From HyVt-105 sp049975425 (lineage in GTDB: Bacteria; Bacteroidota; Bacteroidia; Bacteroidales; VadinHA17): DNA of 61,738 bases. Position numbers and translations under genes: made by a program. The number at the start of each line of letters is the position of its first letter. Positions within the stretch are counted from its first letter, which is position 1. The notes beneath the pieces were generated by a model. It saw only the letters and a program-made list of their open reading frames with translations, was not told where the DNA came from and ran no database searches. Location of the stretch: the NCBI GenBank assembly GCA_049975425.1, contig JBNGDI010000019.1, positions 1 to 61,738 of the forward strand, written 5' to 3'. Below, in pieces: positions 16,262 to 24,906 of the stretch.

Positions 16262-19201
16262 ATGCAGAATAAAATGAGGCTTTTAATTATCGGTTTGATC
16301 CTGATCATGTCCAGGCCTGCTTCCCTGGCCCAGAACGGAGTCATATCCGGAGACCAGAATGGTTTCGTCAGGGGGACGGTTTACGACGGTTCCACGGGGG
16401 AGTCGCTGGTGGGAGTGACCATACTCATCAAAGGAACCACCACAGGCACCATAACCGATCTTGACGGGGAATTTTCACTGGATCTTCCGCCGGGCAAATA
16501 TGATCTGCAGCTTTCCTACATATCATACCAGACCCTGTTGATGGAAAGCATCGAGGTAAAATCCGGCGAAGTAACCTTCCTGGGGGAACTGAAACTCAGC
16601 GAAAGCACCCTGGAACTTGAGGAAGTGGTGGTTACCGCCGAGGCGGTCAGGAGAACCGAAGTGGCGCTTCAGACGGTCAAACGGAATGCAGCGGTAATGC
16701 TCGACGGAATTTCTTCTGCCAGGATGCAGCTTGCCGGCGATGCCACAGCGGTTGAAGCTGCCAGAAGGGTAACAGGTCTCTCGGTGGAAGACGGAAAATA
16801 TGTTTACGTGCGGGGCCTGGGCGACCGGTATTCCAAAACCACCCTGAACGGGATGGACATACCGGGGCTCGACCCCGACCGGAACAGTCTGCAGATGGAT
16901 ATTTTCCCCTCCAGCCTCATGGACAACATGCTGGTGAGTAAGAATTTCAAAGCCGACATGCCGGCTGATTTCACCGGGGGGCTGGTGAACATCGAAACAA
17001 AAGACCTGCCCGAAAGAAAAATACTCAATGTGTCTTTAAGCACAGCCTATAATCCCGGTATGCACCTGAGAAGCGGTTTTCCGTCATACAGAGGCAGCCG
17101 TACAGATTTTCTGGGTTTTGACGACGGCACCAGGGCGCTGCCTGAAAGGGCCCGGCAGCCGAATATTCCTACACCTATCAGCGGGGCTGACGAGCAGGAA
17201 GTGACGGATTTCGTAAAAAGTTTCAATCCGGAGCTGGCAGTTGAACAACAAACCGCATTGCCCGATATCAGTGCCGGTATCACCTGGGGAAACCAGGTGA
17301 GCCTGGACGGTGAAAGGTTCGGTACCGGTAAAAACCGTCGGATAGGATATATCTTTTCACTTTCTTACAAATCGAACAGCAGGTTTTATGACAGAGTGAT
17401 CAACAGTGAATACCAGCGGCTGCTCGATCCCGACCTTACCGAATTACGATATGCTTTTATTCAGGAAGGGGAAATTGGAGAAAAGAATGTTCTGATAGGA
17501 ATGCTGGGAGGGGTGGCTTATAAAACCAACCTGTCGAAGGTGCGTTTTCTGGCCATGCATCTGCAAAACGGTGAAAGCCGGGCAGGACGGTTCAACCTCC
17601 TCGATAACGGGGAAGCCGTCGGTCAGTCAGGGTACATCGGCGCTTCCGATAACCTGGAATACAATCAGCGGTCACTGACCAATGTTCTTCTTCACGGTGC
17701 CCATCTTCTGAAGAAATCGGGATGGGAGCTGGAATGGCGCCTTTCGCCCACCTATTCCACATCGTATGATCCGGATATCCGCAAAACCGCTTTTACTTAC
17801 AGAATGATTGATACCCTGTTTGTGGCCGGGGCAGCAGGGAATCCAACACGTATCTGGCGATCGCTGAACGAGCTGAATGCCACCGCCAGGATGGATGCCA
17901 GGAAAAAATTCAGTCTGCTGGGCCGGGATGCCAGCCTGCATTTCGGGGTCAGTCATACGTATAAGTACCGGGACTATGAAATCCTCTTTTTCGACATGCA
18001 GTTTTTCGGAACCCAGAACTGGCCCGATCCCGATCCTGCCAGGGTGCTTGATCCGGTAAACATCTATCCGAACCGCCCGAATGCAATCTATTACCAGTCG
18101 GGTAACAACGACCCCAATCCCAATGCCTACCGGTCAAATGTTCAGAATACCGGGATTTATGTATCTGGTGAGTTCAGTCCGCTGCGTTTCCTGAAGCTGG
18201 TTCTGGGTGTTCGGGCTGAAAATTTCGTGATGCGGCATACCGGACGCGACCAGCGCTATGCCAGCGGCGACCATGTGAACGGGCGGAACCTGGAGAATGA
18301 AAAAGTGCTGGAATCCTTCGATTTCTTTCCCACGGCAAATGCCATTATCAGTCTTTCAGAACAGCAGAATATCCGCCTGTCGTGGTCAAAAACCATTGCC
18401 CGGCCCACCTTCAAGGAGCTTTCCTTCGCACAGATACTCGACCCCATCTCCAACCGGATATTCAACGGCAGTTTGTTTACCTATGCTACCTGGGACGGAA
18501 AGATAACCGAAACCAGGACAGGAAATGTTGATGCCCGATGGGAAATGTTCATGGACAGGGATCAGATGCTATCGGTCAGCGGTTTTTACAAGACCTTCGA
18601 CCGCCCGATCGAGCTGGTAAGGATTCCCGAGCAGCAGACCAGTACGGAATACCAGCCCAGGAATGTGGGCGACGGATATCTGTACGGTCTGGAGCTCGAG
18701 GTGAGAAAAGACCTGGGTTTTTTATTTACCGGATGGAACAACCTCAGTGTGAGTGGAAATTTCACCCTGGTGGAATCGGTTATAGAAATGACGGAAACGG
18801 AGTATCAATCCAGGAAAACATTTGAGAAATCAGGGGAGATGATAGAAAGAACCCGCCGGATGGCCGGGCAGTCACCCTGGGTGATCAATGCCGGGTTACA
18901 CTACCGCCATTATGAGGCCGGGGTGGAAGCCGCCCTGTTTTTCAATGTTAAAGGTCCCACGCTCAGCATTGTGGGAGTGGGGCTGTATCCCGATATTTAC
19001 GACGAACCTTTCCGGAGTCTGAATTTCAGCCTGAACCGGAAGTTCGGTGAAAACGCGAACACGGTGGTGGATTTCCGTGTTTCCAACATACTGAATGATA
19101 AAATAGTGAGCACGTTCCATTCCTACGGGGCCGAACCGGCCGTTTACAGCAGCATGCATCCCGGAAGGACCTTCAGCCTGGGAATCAGTCTCCGGTTTTA
19201 A
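16262..19201 (+). CDS. TonB-dependent receptor with carboxypeptidase-like N-terminal domain
   Basis: A 979-residue outer-membrane active transporter. It begins with a signal peptide (about 1-23, cleavage near SLAQN), followed by a carboxypeptidase-regulatory-like beta-sandwich (about 36-115: GTVYDGSTGESLVGVTILIKG, GTITDLDGEF). Next come a TonB-box-like segment LEEVVVTAE (about 121-129), a plug domain (about 140-245, with YVYVRGLGDRYSKTTLNG) and a 22-strand-type barrel ending in Phe (GISLRF). No SusD gene is present; the partner appears to be the beta-helix lipoprotein upstream. An alternative start at 16274 removes four residues. The substrate cannot be told from sequence. Confidence 0.93.
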   Translation: MQNKMRLLIIGLILIMSRPASLAQNGVISGDQNGFVRGTVYDGSTGESLVGVTILIKGTTTGTITDLDGEFSLDLPPGKYDLQLSYISYQTLLMESIEVKSGEVTFLGELKLSESTLELEEVVVTAEAVRRTEVALQTVKRNAAVMLDGISSARMQLAGDATAVEAARRVTGLSVEDGKYVYVRGLGDRYSKTTLNGMDIPGLDPDRNSLQMDIFPSSLMDNMLVSKNFKADMPADFTGGLVNIETKDLPERKILNVSLSTAYNPGMHLRSGFPSYRGSRTDFLGFDDGTRALPERARQPNIPTPISGADEQEVTDFVKSFNPELAVEQQTALPDISAGITWGNQVSLDGERFGTGKNRRIGYIFSLSYKSNSRFYDRVINSEYQRLLDPDLTELRYAFIQEGEIGEKNVLIGMLGGVAYKTNLSKVRFLAMHLQNGESRAGRFNLLDNGEAVGQSGYIGASDNLEYNQRSLTNVLLHGAHLLKKSGWELEWRLSPTYSTSYDPDIRKTAFTYRMIDTLFVAGAAGNPTRIWRSLNELNATARMDARKKFSLLGRDASLHFGVSHTYKYRDYEILFFDMQFFGTQNWPDPDPARVLDPVNIYPNRPNAIYYQSGNNDPNPNAYRSNVQNTGIYVSGEFSPLRFLKLVLGVRAENFVMRHTGRDQRYASGDHVNGRNLENEKVLESFDFFPTANAIISLSEQQNIRLSWSKTIARPTFKELSFAQILDPISNRIFNGSLFTYATWDGKITETRTGNVDARWEMFMDRDQMLSVSGFYKTFDRPIELVRIPEQQTSTEYQPRNVGDGYLYGLELEVRKDLGFLFTGWNNLSVSGNFTLVESVIEMTETEYQSRKTFEKSGEMIERTRRMAGQSPWVINAGLHYRHYEAGVEAALFFNVKGPTLSIVGVGLYPDIYDEPFRSLNFSLNRKFGENANTVVDFRVSNILNDKIVSTFHSYGAEPAVYSSMHPGRTFSLGISLRF

Positions 19202-19219
19202 TCCTTCCATTGAAAGCCT

Positions 19220-19227
19220 TACCTTTG
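19220..19227 (+). promoter_or_regulatory. Promoter -7 box
   Basis: TACCTTTG fits TAnnTTTG exactly, 18 bases before the ATG at 19245. It lies within the loop between a 7-bp inverted repeat (TCCTTCC / GGAAGGA). Confidence 0.45.
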
Positions 19228-19244
19228 CAGAAAGGAAGGACTGC

Positions 19245-19820
19245 ATGCATACCATTGAGCCGCATTTTGCCTGGAGAAAGTATTACATCGCCTCGGAAGA
19301 TGCGCTGTCGCCGTTCTACGGCAGGGAATACAGCGAGTTCGGGTTCACCCATGCCGTATACGACCACCTGATCCATCCCCAGTGGGATGCCTTCGGTTCA
19401 GACACCCTGTACCTGAAGATCCTGTATGTGAACTATGAGGTGGGTTGTGCCATACTGGAGCTGATCGGGGAATGGAATGATACCCTGTACAACGATATCA
19501 TGTACCTGAAGCGGGATGTGATCGAAGTGCTGATGGAAAACGGGGTGGACAAGTTCATTCTGATCGGGGAGAATGTTATGAATTTTCATTATTCCGATGA
19601 TTCCTACTATGAGGAATGGATGGATGAGCTGGAAGAGGGCTGGATCGTGGCCATGGGCTTTCTGGATCATGTTGCGAGGGAATTCAGGCACTGCGGCCTG
19701 GACAGGTTCCTGCAGATGGATCCGCATTTCGACAGCCTGCCCTGGCGCACCCTGCCCCCTCTGGTGTTGTACCGCCTGGTGGATGAGCTGGTGATGCGGA
19801 GACTGGGAGAAGGAAGGTGA
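19245..19820 (+). CDS. Conserved acidic protein of unknown function
   Basis: I do not recognise a named domain. The 191-residue protein is soluble, with no signal peptide or membrane segment, and is rich in acidic and aromatic residues (FGSDTLYLKILYVNYEVG, FHYSDDSYYEEWMDELEEG). Its layout of alternating strands and helices with a central DKFILIGENVMNF segment suggests an alpha/beta fold. A promoter box lies just upstream, so it is transcribed separately from the TonB receptor, 43 bases after that gene's stop. The regular codon use and start support a real gene. Confidence 0.75.
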   Translation: MHTIEPHFAWRKYYIASEDALSPFYGREYSEFGFTHAVYDHLIHPQWDAFGSDTLYLKILYVNYEVGCAILELIGEWNDTLYNDIMYLKRDVIEVLMENGVDKFILIGENVMNFHYSDDSYYEEWMDELEEGWIVAMGFLDHVAREFRHCGLDRFLQMDPHFDSLPWRTLPPLVLYRLVDELVMRRLGEGR

Positions 19821-19891
19821 GGGGGTGGCCGGCCGGCAGGTTATCCCTGCGTACCGCAACAAATTTGCCCGCGTTATTCAACACCATCGCT

Positions 19892-21421
19892 TTACCGGCA
19901 ATCCGTTCTGCCCGGGCTGTATTTTCCGGCAGGTCTTTTCCGTTCCTGCCGAATTCCTTTAAACGGAACCTTCATTCTTTCTTCAATCCATGCCCTGTCG
20001 ATCAGCATATTCCAGTGATCATGCCGCACCGGGAATCCGGGCCAGGCCTGCAGGGCTTTTCGATACAGGGCTACTGCTTCTTTTCTTTCTTTCCGGAGGT
20101 CTTTCAGGTGTCCCATCCAGGTCAGGGATGCAAATGACAGTATAAACGTGCTGTCTGCCGCCCTGGAAAATGCCTCGAAAGCCTCCTTATGAAAACTGTC
20201 GGCAAAAAGCCTGATACCCAGGGAAAACCAGGTTTGGGCATCGGGCAGGTTGATTTCGCTCGCTGTCCGGTAACATTCGATGATTTCATCCGGACGGCCC
20301 CCTTCATAGGGGAGGGCGGATAATTTTTCTTTTAATTCATTTATTGTTGCATACTTCTCAATGAGCAGGGAATCGGTATTATCCAGAGTGAAAGAGGTCG
20401 ACTGGAATGCACTGGTCAGCCAGGTATCCATGATCGGAAAAACATCGTATTTTTTGTATTGATGAACCTCCTCATCAATGGTGCGGAAAGTTACGGGTAA
20501 TCCGCGCCTTATCAGTTGCCCGTAAACTTTCCCTGCCGCTTCAACCGGCATGGAAAGATCGTTTTCGCCCACACAGATCAACACCGGGATGTGAGCATAC
20601 AGCAGGTGGGGAACCGGGTCGTAAAACGGAAGTTCCCTGTCTATATAAAAGGATTCCCAGGGAGCAAAACCGAATCCACATGGGTTCGAATGTTTATACT
20701 CTTTTTCAAATTCCTTTTCAGTCATTTGCAACAGTGCTTCCTGGATGAGGCAAAGCTGATGGAACTCAGTTTTGATCCGCTCGTCATCCCAGTGTTTCAC
20801 CCGACGCAGCACACCTGTCATGAAAAAATCATCAATGGACTGATTGCTGCAATCCATTGCCAGTGTGGCCGATCCAAGCAAAATGCAGGCACATGGCTGT
20901 TGTTTGAGCATGCCCAGCAGCCTGGTGGCTACAATGCTGCCTTCACTGTATCCGGCTATAACAAGATCTTTTTCATCCGTCAGTAAACCGGCACGTTTCA
21001 GTTCATCAATAAAATATTTGATATCCAGGGCCAGATCTGTCAGGCTGGGCCGGGGCAACCGGGTTGGATAAACAAAGCTTCGCTTTGCCATGGTGGCGAC
21101 AGAATAGCCTTTTGCCGACATGATGTCAAGAAAACGGAGATAAAAATCGTGTTTTTCGGCAACTATTTTCCCCTCGTCAGTCCAGAAGGCGCCTATATGA
21201 CCCTTTTCATCATATGGTGTGCTGCCGTTGATAAAAAGAAGCATTTTCCTTTTTTCCTCCCGGCTTTTTATTACCTGGGCCGGCAGGCTTAGTCCATCAT
21301 ACGTTGTGACCGTAAAAGTTACCGTGTCGTGACCTGCCCCCCGGCACAGTGTCGTGGCGGTAAAAACCAAACCCATGATGATGACCATTGGAACCGATTT
21401 GTCTGTATTTCCTGTTTTCAT
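19892..21421 (-). CDS. Secreted alpha/beta hydrolase with C-terminal TPR region
   Basis: A 509-residue predicted periplasmic or surface protein. From the ATG at 21421 it has a signal peptide (about 10-30). The alpha/beta-hydrolase domain (about 35-330) shows LLFINGSTPYDEKG, the nucleophile elbow IAGYSEGS (Ser in G-x-S-x-G form), LLYAHIPVLICVGENDLSMP (acid) and EEVHQYKK (His). The C-terminal part (about 380-500) has helical repeats of TPR type with WFSLGIRLFADSFHKEAFEAF and ALYRKALQAWPG. An upstream ATG at 21460 adds 13 mostly basic residues and is less likely. Probably an esterase or peptidase; substrate unknown. Confidence 0.82.
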   Translation of the reverse strand: MKTGNTDKSVPMVIIMGLVFTATTLCRGAGHDTVTFTVTTYDGLSLPAQVIKSREEKRKMLLFINGSTPYDEKGHIGAFWTDEGKIVAEKHDFYLRFLDIMSAKGYSVATMAKRSFVYPTRLPRPSLTDLALDIKYFIDELKRAGLLTDEKDLVIAGYSEGSIVATRLLGMLKQQPCACILLGSATLAMDCSNQSIDDFFMTGVLRRVKHWDDERIKTEFHQLCLIQEALLQMTEKEFEKEYKHSNPCGFGFAPWESFYIDRELPFYDPVPHLLYAHIPVLICVGENDLSMPVEAAGKVYGQLIRRGLPVTFRTIDEEVHQYKKYDVFPIMDTWLTSAFQSTSFTLDNTDSLLIEKYATINELKEKLSALPYEGGRPDEIIECYRTASEINLPDAQTWFSLGIRLFADSFHKEAFEAFSRAADSTFILSFASLTWMGHLKDLRKERKEAVALYRKALQAWPGFPVRHDHWNMLIDRAWIEERMKVPFKGIRQERKRPAGKYSPGRTDCR

Positions 21422-21555
21422 ACCGGTAAATGAACTGAGGTTTATTTTACGACGTTTCAACCTGTCAACATGTTACAGGAACATTACAGTGAAGGGAGGG
21501 GACAATAAGCGACGGCGTTGAATATGTCGTTACCCCGTTAACTCAACCGCAACAC

Positions 21556-22212
21556 TTAACCGCGGATTGCCCTATCAATTGCATCGGCTGTGGTTACCCA
21601 GGCAAATCCGAAAGCAAGGTTCAGAAGGCTTGCCAGATGCATTTCCTCATTGATGCTTCCTGTGCCGTCGGCAGGAAAATGCACCCGGTAATCTCTGTAA
21701 TATGCATCACGGGCGGTTGATTCACAACACATGTTTGTCATAATACCCGCAATCACCAGGTCTTCAATTCCAAGGCAACGGAGTATGGTTTCCAGATCGG
21801 TATTGTAAAAGGCAGAGTACCTGTGTTTTGAAATGACTTTTTCATGGGGTAAAGGCTCCAGATCAGGATGAATTTCGCTTTCCGCACTTCCTTCCACACA
21901 CATTCCTTCCCACCACCATGCCATGATGCCGGCATCCATCAGATCGGGATGATGGACATGGCGGGTGAATATTACCGGCAGGCCCTGTTGCCGGAAAGCA
22001 GCAATCAGCTGCTTGATTTTCGGAATAATGGCCATTCCGCCACAGGTGTATGTCGGAGAAGCCGGGTCAAGGAAAAATTTTTGCATATCAATCACCAGTA
22101 AGGCCGCTTTTGCAGAATTCAACCTCATCATATGCCGGTTGAAAGGTTCAATTTTTTTTAACCACGATTTTGTTTTCTTATCGAGGTTTCCGGATGTTAC
22201 ATATGGGTTCAT
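21556..22212 (-). CDS. Cysteine hydrolase of the isochorismatase family
   Basis: A 218-residue isochorismatase-like amidohydrolase. The catalytic triad is visible: Asp in LLVIDMQKFF, Lys in VISKHRYSAF and Cys in AGIMTNMCCESTARDA. The non-proline cis-peptide region before the Cys and the ARDAYYRDY run are typical. Members hydrolyse isochorismate, nicotinamide, biuret, N-carbamoyl compounds and others; the specific substrate is not evident. Start chosen at 22212. The open frame continues to 22377, but those 55 residues run into the upstream palindrome array and look non-coding. Confidence 0.87.
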   Translation of the reverse strand: MNPYVTSGNLDKKTKSWLKKIEPFNRHMMRLNSAKAALLVIDMQKFFLDPASPTYTCGGMAIIPKIKQLIAAFRQQGLPVIFTRHVHHPDLMDAGIMAWWWEGMCVEGSAESEIHPDLEPLPHEKVISKHRYSAFYNTDLETILRCLGIEDLVIAGIMTNMCCESTARDAYYRDYRVHFPADGTGSINEEMHLASLLNLAFGFAWVTTADAIDRAIRG

Positions 22213-22354
22213 ACCTGCGGTTATAAGGGTTTGTTTTTCTTGCCGGATGGAAATGTATGAAAATTTATCAAGATGGAGCAGATACTTTCCAGTTAATCTG
22301 AAAAATCGGATTAAAAAATATAATTCCGGCCGGTAACATACGTTTAGTATATAG

Positions 22355-22403
22355 CTGCGTAGTAATCTACGTAGCATACTACGTAGTTGACTACGTAGAT
22401 ATA
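22355..22403 (+). repeat. CTACGTAG tandem palindrome array (four copies, 12-bp period)
   Basis: Copies begin at 22355 (CTGCGTAG, one change), 22367, 22379 and 22391, exactly 12 bases apart. The spacers are TAAT, CATA and TTGA, with an ATATA tail. Each unit is self-complementary, so neighbouring copies can form 8-bp stems with 4-base loops. The AT-rich end faces the stop codon of the gene at 22465-22971, 61 bases away. A second array is at 60004-60052. Confidence 0.85.
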
Positions 22404-22464
22404 ATTGATATACAATATATAGCGAACTATCGTGCTAATATTCTGCATATAATTATTACCGGTT

Positions 22465-22971
22465 TCAGGGCGACACATCATTTATCTCCCTGAAGACCCG
22501 GGTGAGCAGTGTATACGCTACCTTTTCGAGGGTGGGGAAGGAGGCACCTGAAGGGCCGGCCACATTCAGGGTGCTGATGCGGTTGGCCTTCAGCCAGGCT
22601 GCGATCACAGGTACCGGGTCTTCCCGGTCGGTCCTGATCACCAGTACCGGTTTGCGGTATATTTTGCATGCCCTCAGGGCCCATTCCGTTCCCGCGTCCG
22701 TAACCGGACGGGGAGGGGCAAGAACCAGGGTGCCGTCTGAGTCACGTACATTCCATTCCGTGCGAAGGGAGCGGGGAATGTGGCATGCTTTTTCACTTCT
22801 TTCACCGGGAGTTTCCTTCAGGCGGTACTCTACAGGAATGGTTCCGTTGGCAGCCGACCTGTCCGGCGGACACCATCCTCCGTGGTCCAGTCCGGTGTCC
22901 ACGGCTGCCTGCAGGGCTGCACGATCCACACCGGTCTGTCCTCCGGATATGACTTTTCGTAATTGGGACAT
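22465..22971 (-). CDS. Putative molybdenum carrier / cpYpsA-related SLOG protein
   Basis: A 168-residue protein of the circularly permuted YpsA-like branch of the SLOG/LOG Rossmann superfamily, often labelled putative molybdenum carrier. The N-terminus VISGGQTGVDRAALQAA is diagnostic. It is followed by DHGGWCPPDRSAANGTIP and YRLKETPG, then a WNVRDSDGTLVLAP segment and the FPTLEKVAYTLL helix. SLOG proteins bind nucleotides or nucleotide-derived ligands; the true role of this subfamily is not established. Its 3' end is followed by the palindrome array. Confidence 0.85.
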   Translation of the reverse strand: MSQLRKVISGGQTGVDRAALQAAVDTGLDHGGWCPPDRSAANGTIPVEYRLKETPGERSEKACHIPRSLRTEWNVRDSDGTLVLAPPRPVTDAGTEWALRACKIYRKPVLVIRTDREDPVPVIAAWLKANRISTLNVAGPSGASFPTLEKVAYTLLTRVFREINDVSP

Positions 22972-23073
22972 GAGGTTCGGTGTAACGGATTACGCCTGCC
23001 TTCCGGAAAAGCATGACGAATCCATCCGGTTTGGTTTGTACCGGATGGACTAGTCATATTGAAAGTGTAACTA

Positions 23074-23592
23074 TTAAAGCCTCAGTTTCCTGAAATCATC
23101 TTTCATTCGTTCCAGGTCGGCCAGCCAGGCTTCGATGTCTTCTTCGTGCTCCAGTTCGTCATTCATAATGCCGATGGCCATCTGGTGGGTGGAATGGTCC
23201 TTACCCATGGTGAATTCGGCAATATCCTGGTACCGCTGGATAGCACAACGCTCACCTTTCAGGTTCTGCTTCAGGATCATTTCCACATAGGGATCGGTGG
23301 GTTCTTCATAGTCACAACCAGCCAGACTGACCCACTGTGCGGGATTGAGCACCGGCGTTCCCCCGAGCTGGATAATGCGGTCAGCCACCTGCACGGCATG
23401 ATTCAGCTCTTCGTCGGCGTGAACCAGTAGCTCAGGCTCTATCTCACTGCGCATGGGGCCTTCCATCACCCGTGCTCCGATCCAGTACTGGTAATAGGCA
23501 AGCCATTCCTCCGACAGGGCGGCATTCAGCATTTTGATCAGTTTCGGTTTGTCAACTTTTACAATCTTTACAGCATGTTGTCCCATATTCAA
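23074..23592 (-). CDS. DPS-like ferritin with paired cysteines (thioferritin type)
   Basis: A 172-residue four-helix ferritin-like protein. Di-iron ligands can be placed as Glu28/29 (SEEWLAYYQYW), Glu61-62 with His65 (HADEELNHA), Glu114 (KGERC) and Glu146-148 (NDELEHE). Cys93 (AGCDY) and Cys116 (GERCAI) fit the paired active-site cysteines of the DPSL or thioferritin group described from Sulfolobus and Bacteroides fragilis, which consume peroxide while storing iron. The protein is cytoplasmic. It lies alone between the cpYpsA gene and the radical SAM gene. A second start two codons on is possible. Confidence 0.87.
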   Translation of the reverse strand: MNMGQHAVKIVKVDKPKLIKMLNAALSEEWLAYYQYWIGARVMEGPMRSEIEPELLVHADEELNHAVQVADRIIQLGGTPVLNPAQWVSLAGCDYEEPTDPYVEMILKQNLKGERCAIQRYQDIAEFTMGKDHSTHQMAIGIMNDELEHEEDIEAWLADLERMKDDFRKLRL

Positions 23593-23688
23593 TGCATTTT
23601 TGGGTTTTTTTATTATATTATTCTCCTAAAGATAGCAAGAGTAAGGGAATATTCCCTGTTTTTTTTCCGGCAAAGCATGAGTGATATG

Positions 23689-24744
23689 TTATGAAATATT
23701 TTTATTGCCCCGTTCCTCCTTAGGATGGTATTTACGGAAACAGCGGGGATCCTTTCCATACAGGCCCGATCCGGCTGCATACGACCGGGAACGGCACCCC
23801 CAGCAGGAATCGTTCAGAGGGCATAACCTGCAGTCCGCCGGCAGGTTTTCCGGGTTTTTCAGGTATTTGAAGTTCAGAAAATCCCTGTTTTTTTCCACAA
23901 TACCGGCAAAGGGCATTTCTCCTGCCTTTTCCGCGCACCCGTCGCGGATGGTGGCACAGGGTGAAACGGTGCCGTCGTTCAGCACGGCAAGGGTGGCCGA
24001 GCAGTACTGCTTGTTCACACAGTTCATGGGCAGGACGTTGCCCGGCATGAAACTGATGTATTTTTTGTATACTTTTTTTACTTCCGAAGGGGAAGGGATG
24101 AAACGTTTCAGCTCGTTATAGCTGGTTCCCGGCCGAAGGTAGGTATGGTACACATTCAGGGAAGAAACGATCCCGAATTCCCGGTGGAAATAGTCCATGG
24201 TTTCTATCATATCGCCGGCAGGCTGCAGACCGGTAAACGTCACCGAATTGAGCACCTGTTCCGCCGGATAGCCGGTATCGAGCAGGTGTTTCACTCCATC
24301 GAGGATCACCTGCAGATCATCCGCCGGTCGTCCGGGGTGCAGCCTCCGGTACAGTTCCGGGTTAATGGTGGAAACGTGGACAGAGATCAGCCCGTTCCGG
24401 CAAAGACCGGCGGTGCGTTCCACCACATGCCGGTCGGCAAAGGGCAGCCCCCCGGTCCACATGTTGTTCTTCAGCCCCATATCCCGTGCCCGTTCCATAA
24501 AACGGAAGATGTCTTTTCTCAGCAGGGGTTCCCCTCCCAGCCATTCAATGGCGGTAAACTTCAGCCGGGCAGCATCGTCCAGGATTTCCTCCACCAGTCC
24601 GTCGGAAAGCATGTTCCGGCTTTCCGGCAGGGCATTCATATAACAGTATATACATCCCTGGTGGCACACGTCACCCACTTCCAGCTGCAGGGAATAAAAC
24701 CGGTCTTCTGTATAGGCCAGATCAAGCTCTTCAAAATCGATCAT
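23689..24744 (-). CDS. Radical SAM/SPASM protein
   Basis: A 351-residue radical S-adenosylmethionine enzyme. The cluster motif C-x3-C-x2-C appears as CHQGCIYC (about 27-34). It is followed by EWLGGEPLLR (about 67-76, the SAM-binding GGE-P motif) and a TIM-barrel core to about 230. The C-terminal SPASM-like region contains many Cys (CVNKQYC, SPCATIRDGC, CRLCPLNDSCWGC, RCFRKY), enough for two extra [4Fe-4S] clusters. Such proteins often mature peptides or anaerobic sulfatases. No small precursor peptide or sulfatase gene is next to it. A promoter -7 box lies at 24781. Confidence 0.87.
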   Translation of the reverse strand: MIDFEELDLAYTEDRFYSLQLEVGDVCHQGCIYCYMNALPESRNMLSDGLVEEILDDAARLKFTAIEWLGGEPLLRKDIFRFMERARDMGLKNNMWTGGLPFADRHVVERTAGLCRNGLISVHVSTINPELYRRLHPGRPADDLQVILDGVKHLLDTGYPAEQVLNSVTFTGLQPAGDMIETMDYFHREFGIVSSLNVYHTYLRPGTSYNELKRFIPSPSEVKKVYKKYISFMPGNVLPMNCVNKQYCSATLAVLNDGTVSPCATIRDGCAEKAGEMPFAGIVEKNRDFLNFKYLKNPENLPADCRLCPLNDSCWGCRSRSYAAGSGLYGKDPRCFRKYHPKEERGNKNIS

Positions 24745-24780
24745 GAGAAATCCAGGGATTTAGAGTGTTGTTGTTGGTTG

Positions 24781-24788
24781 CAAAATTA
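24781..24788 (-). promoter_or_regulatory. Promoter -7 box of the radical SAM gene
   Basis: Minus-strand TAATTTTG fits TAnnTTTG exactly, 36 bases upstream of the ATG at 24744. No clear -33 box is seen. Confidence 0.45.
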
Positions 24789-24906
24789 GAAAACTGTAAA
24801 ATAATAATTGAACCGGGCTTTTTTGTCTGCCCGTTATGAAGATCGTAAGTATGTTGGGTAAAACAACAAAATAACAGATTATGAGTAAATAAGCAAAAAT
24901 ACCGGA

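Noticed and set aside
22355..22403. CRISPR array
   Set aside because: Units are 8-bp palindromes with 4-base spacers; no 20-40-base spacers and no cas genes are present.
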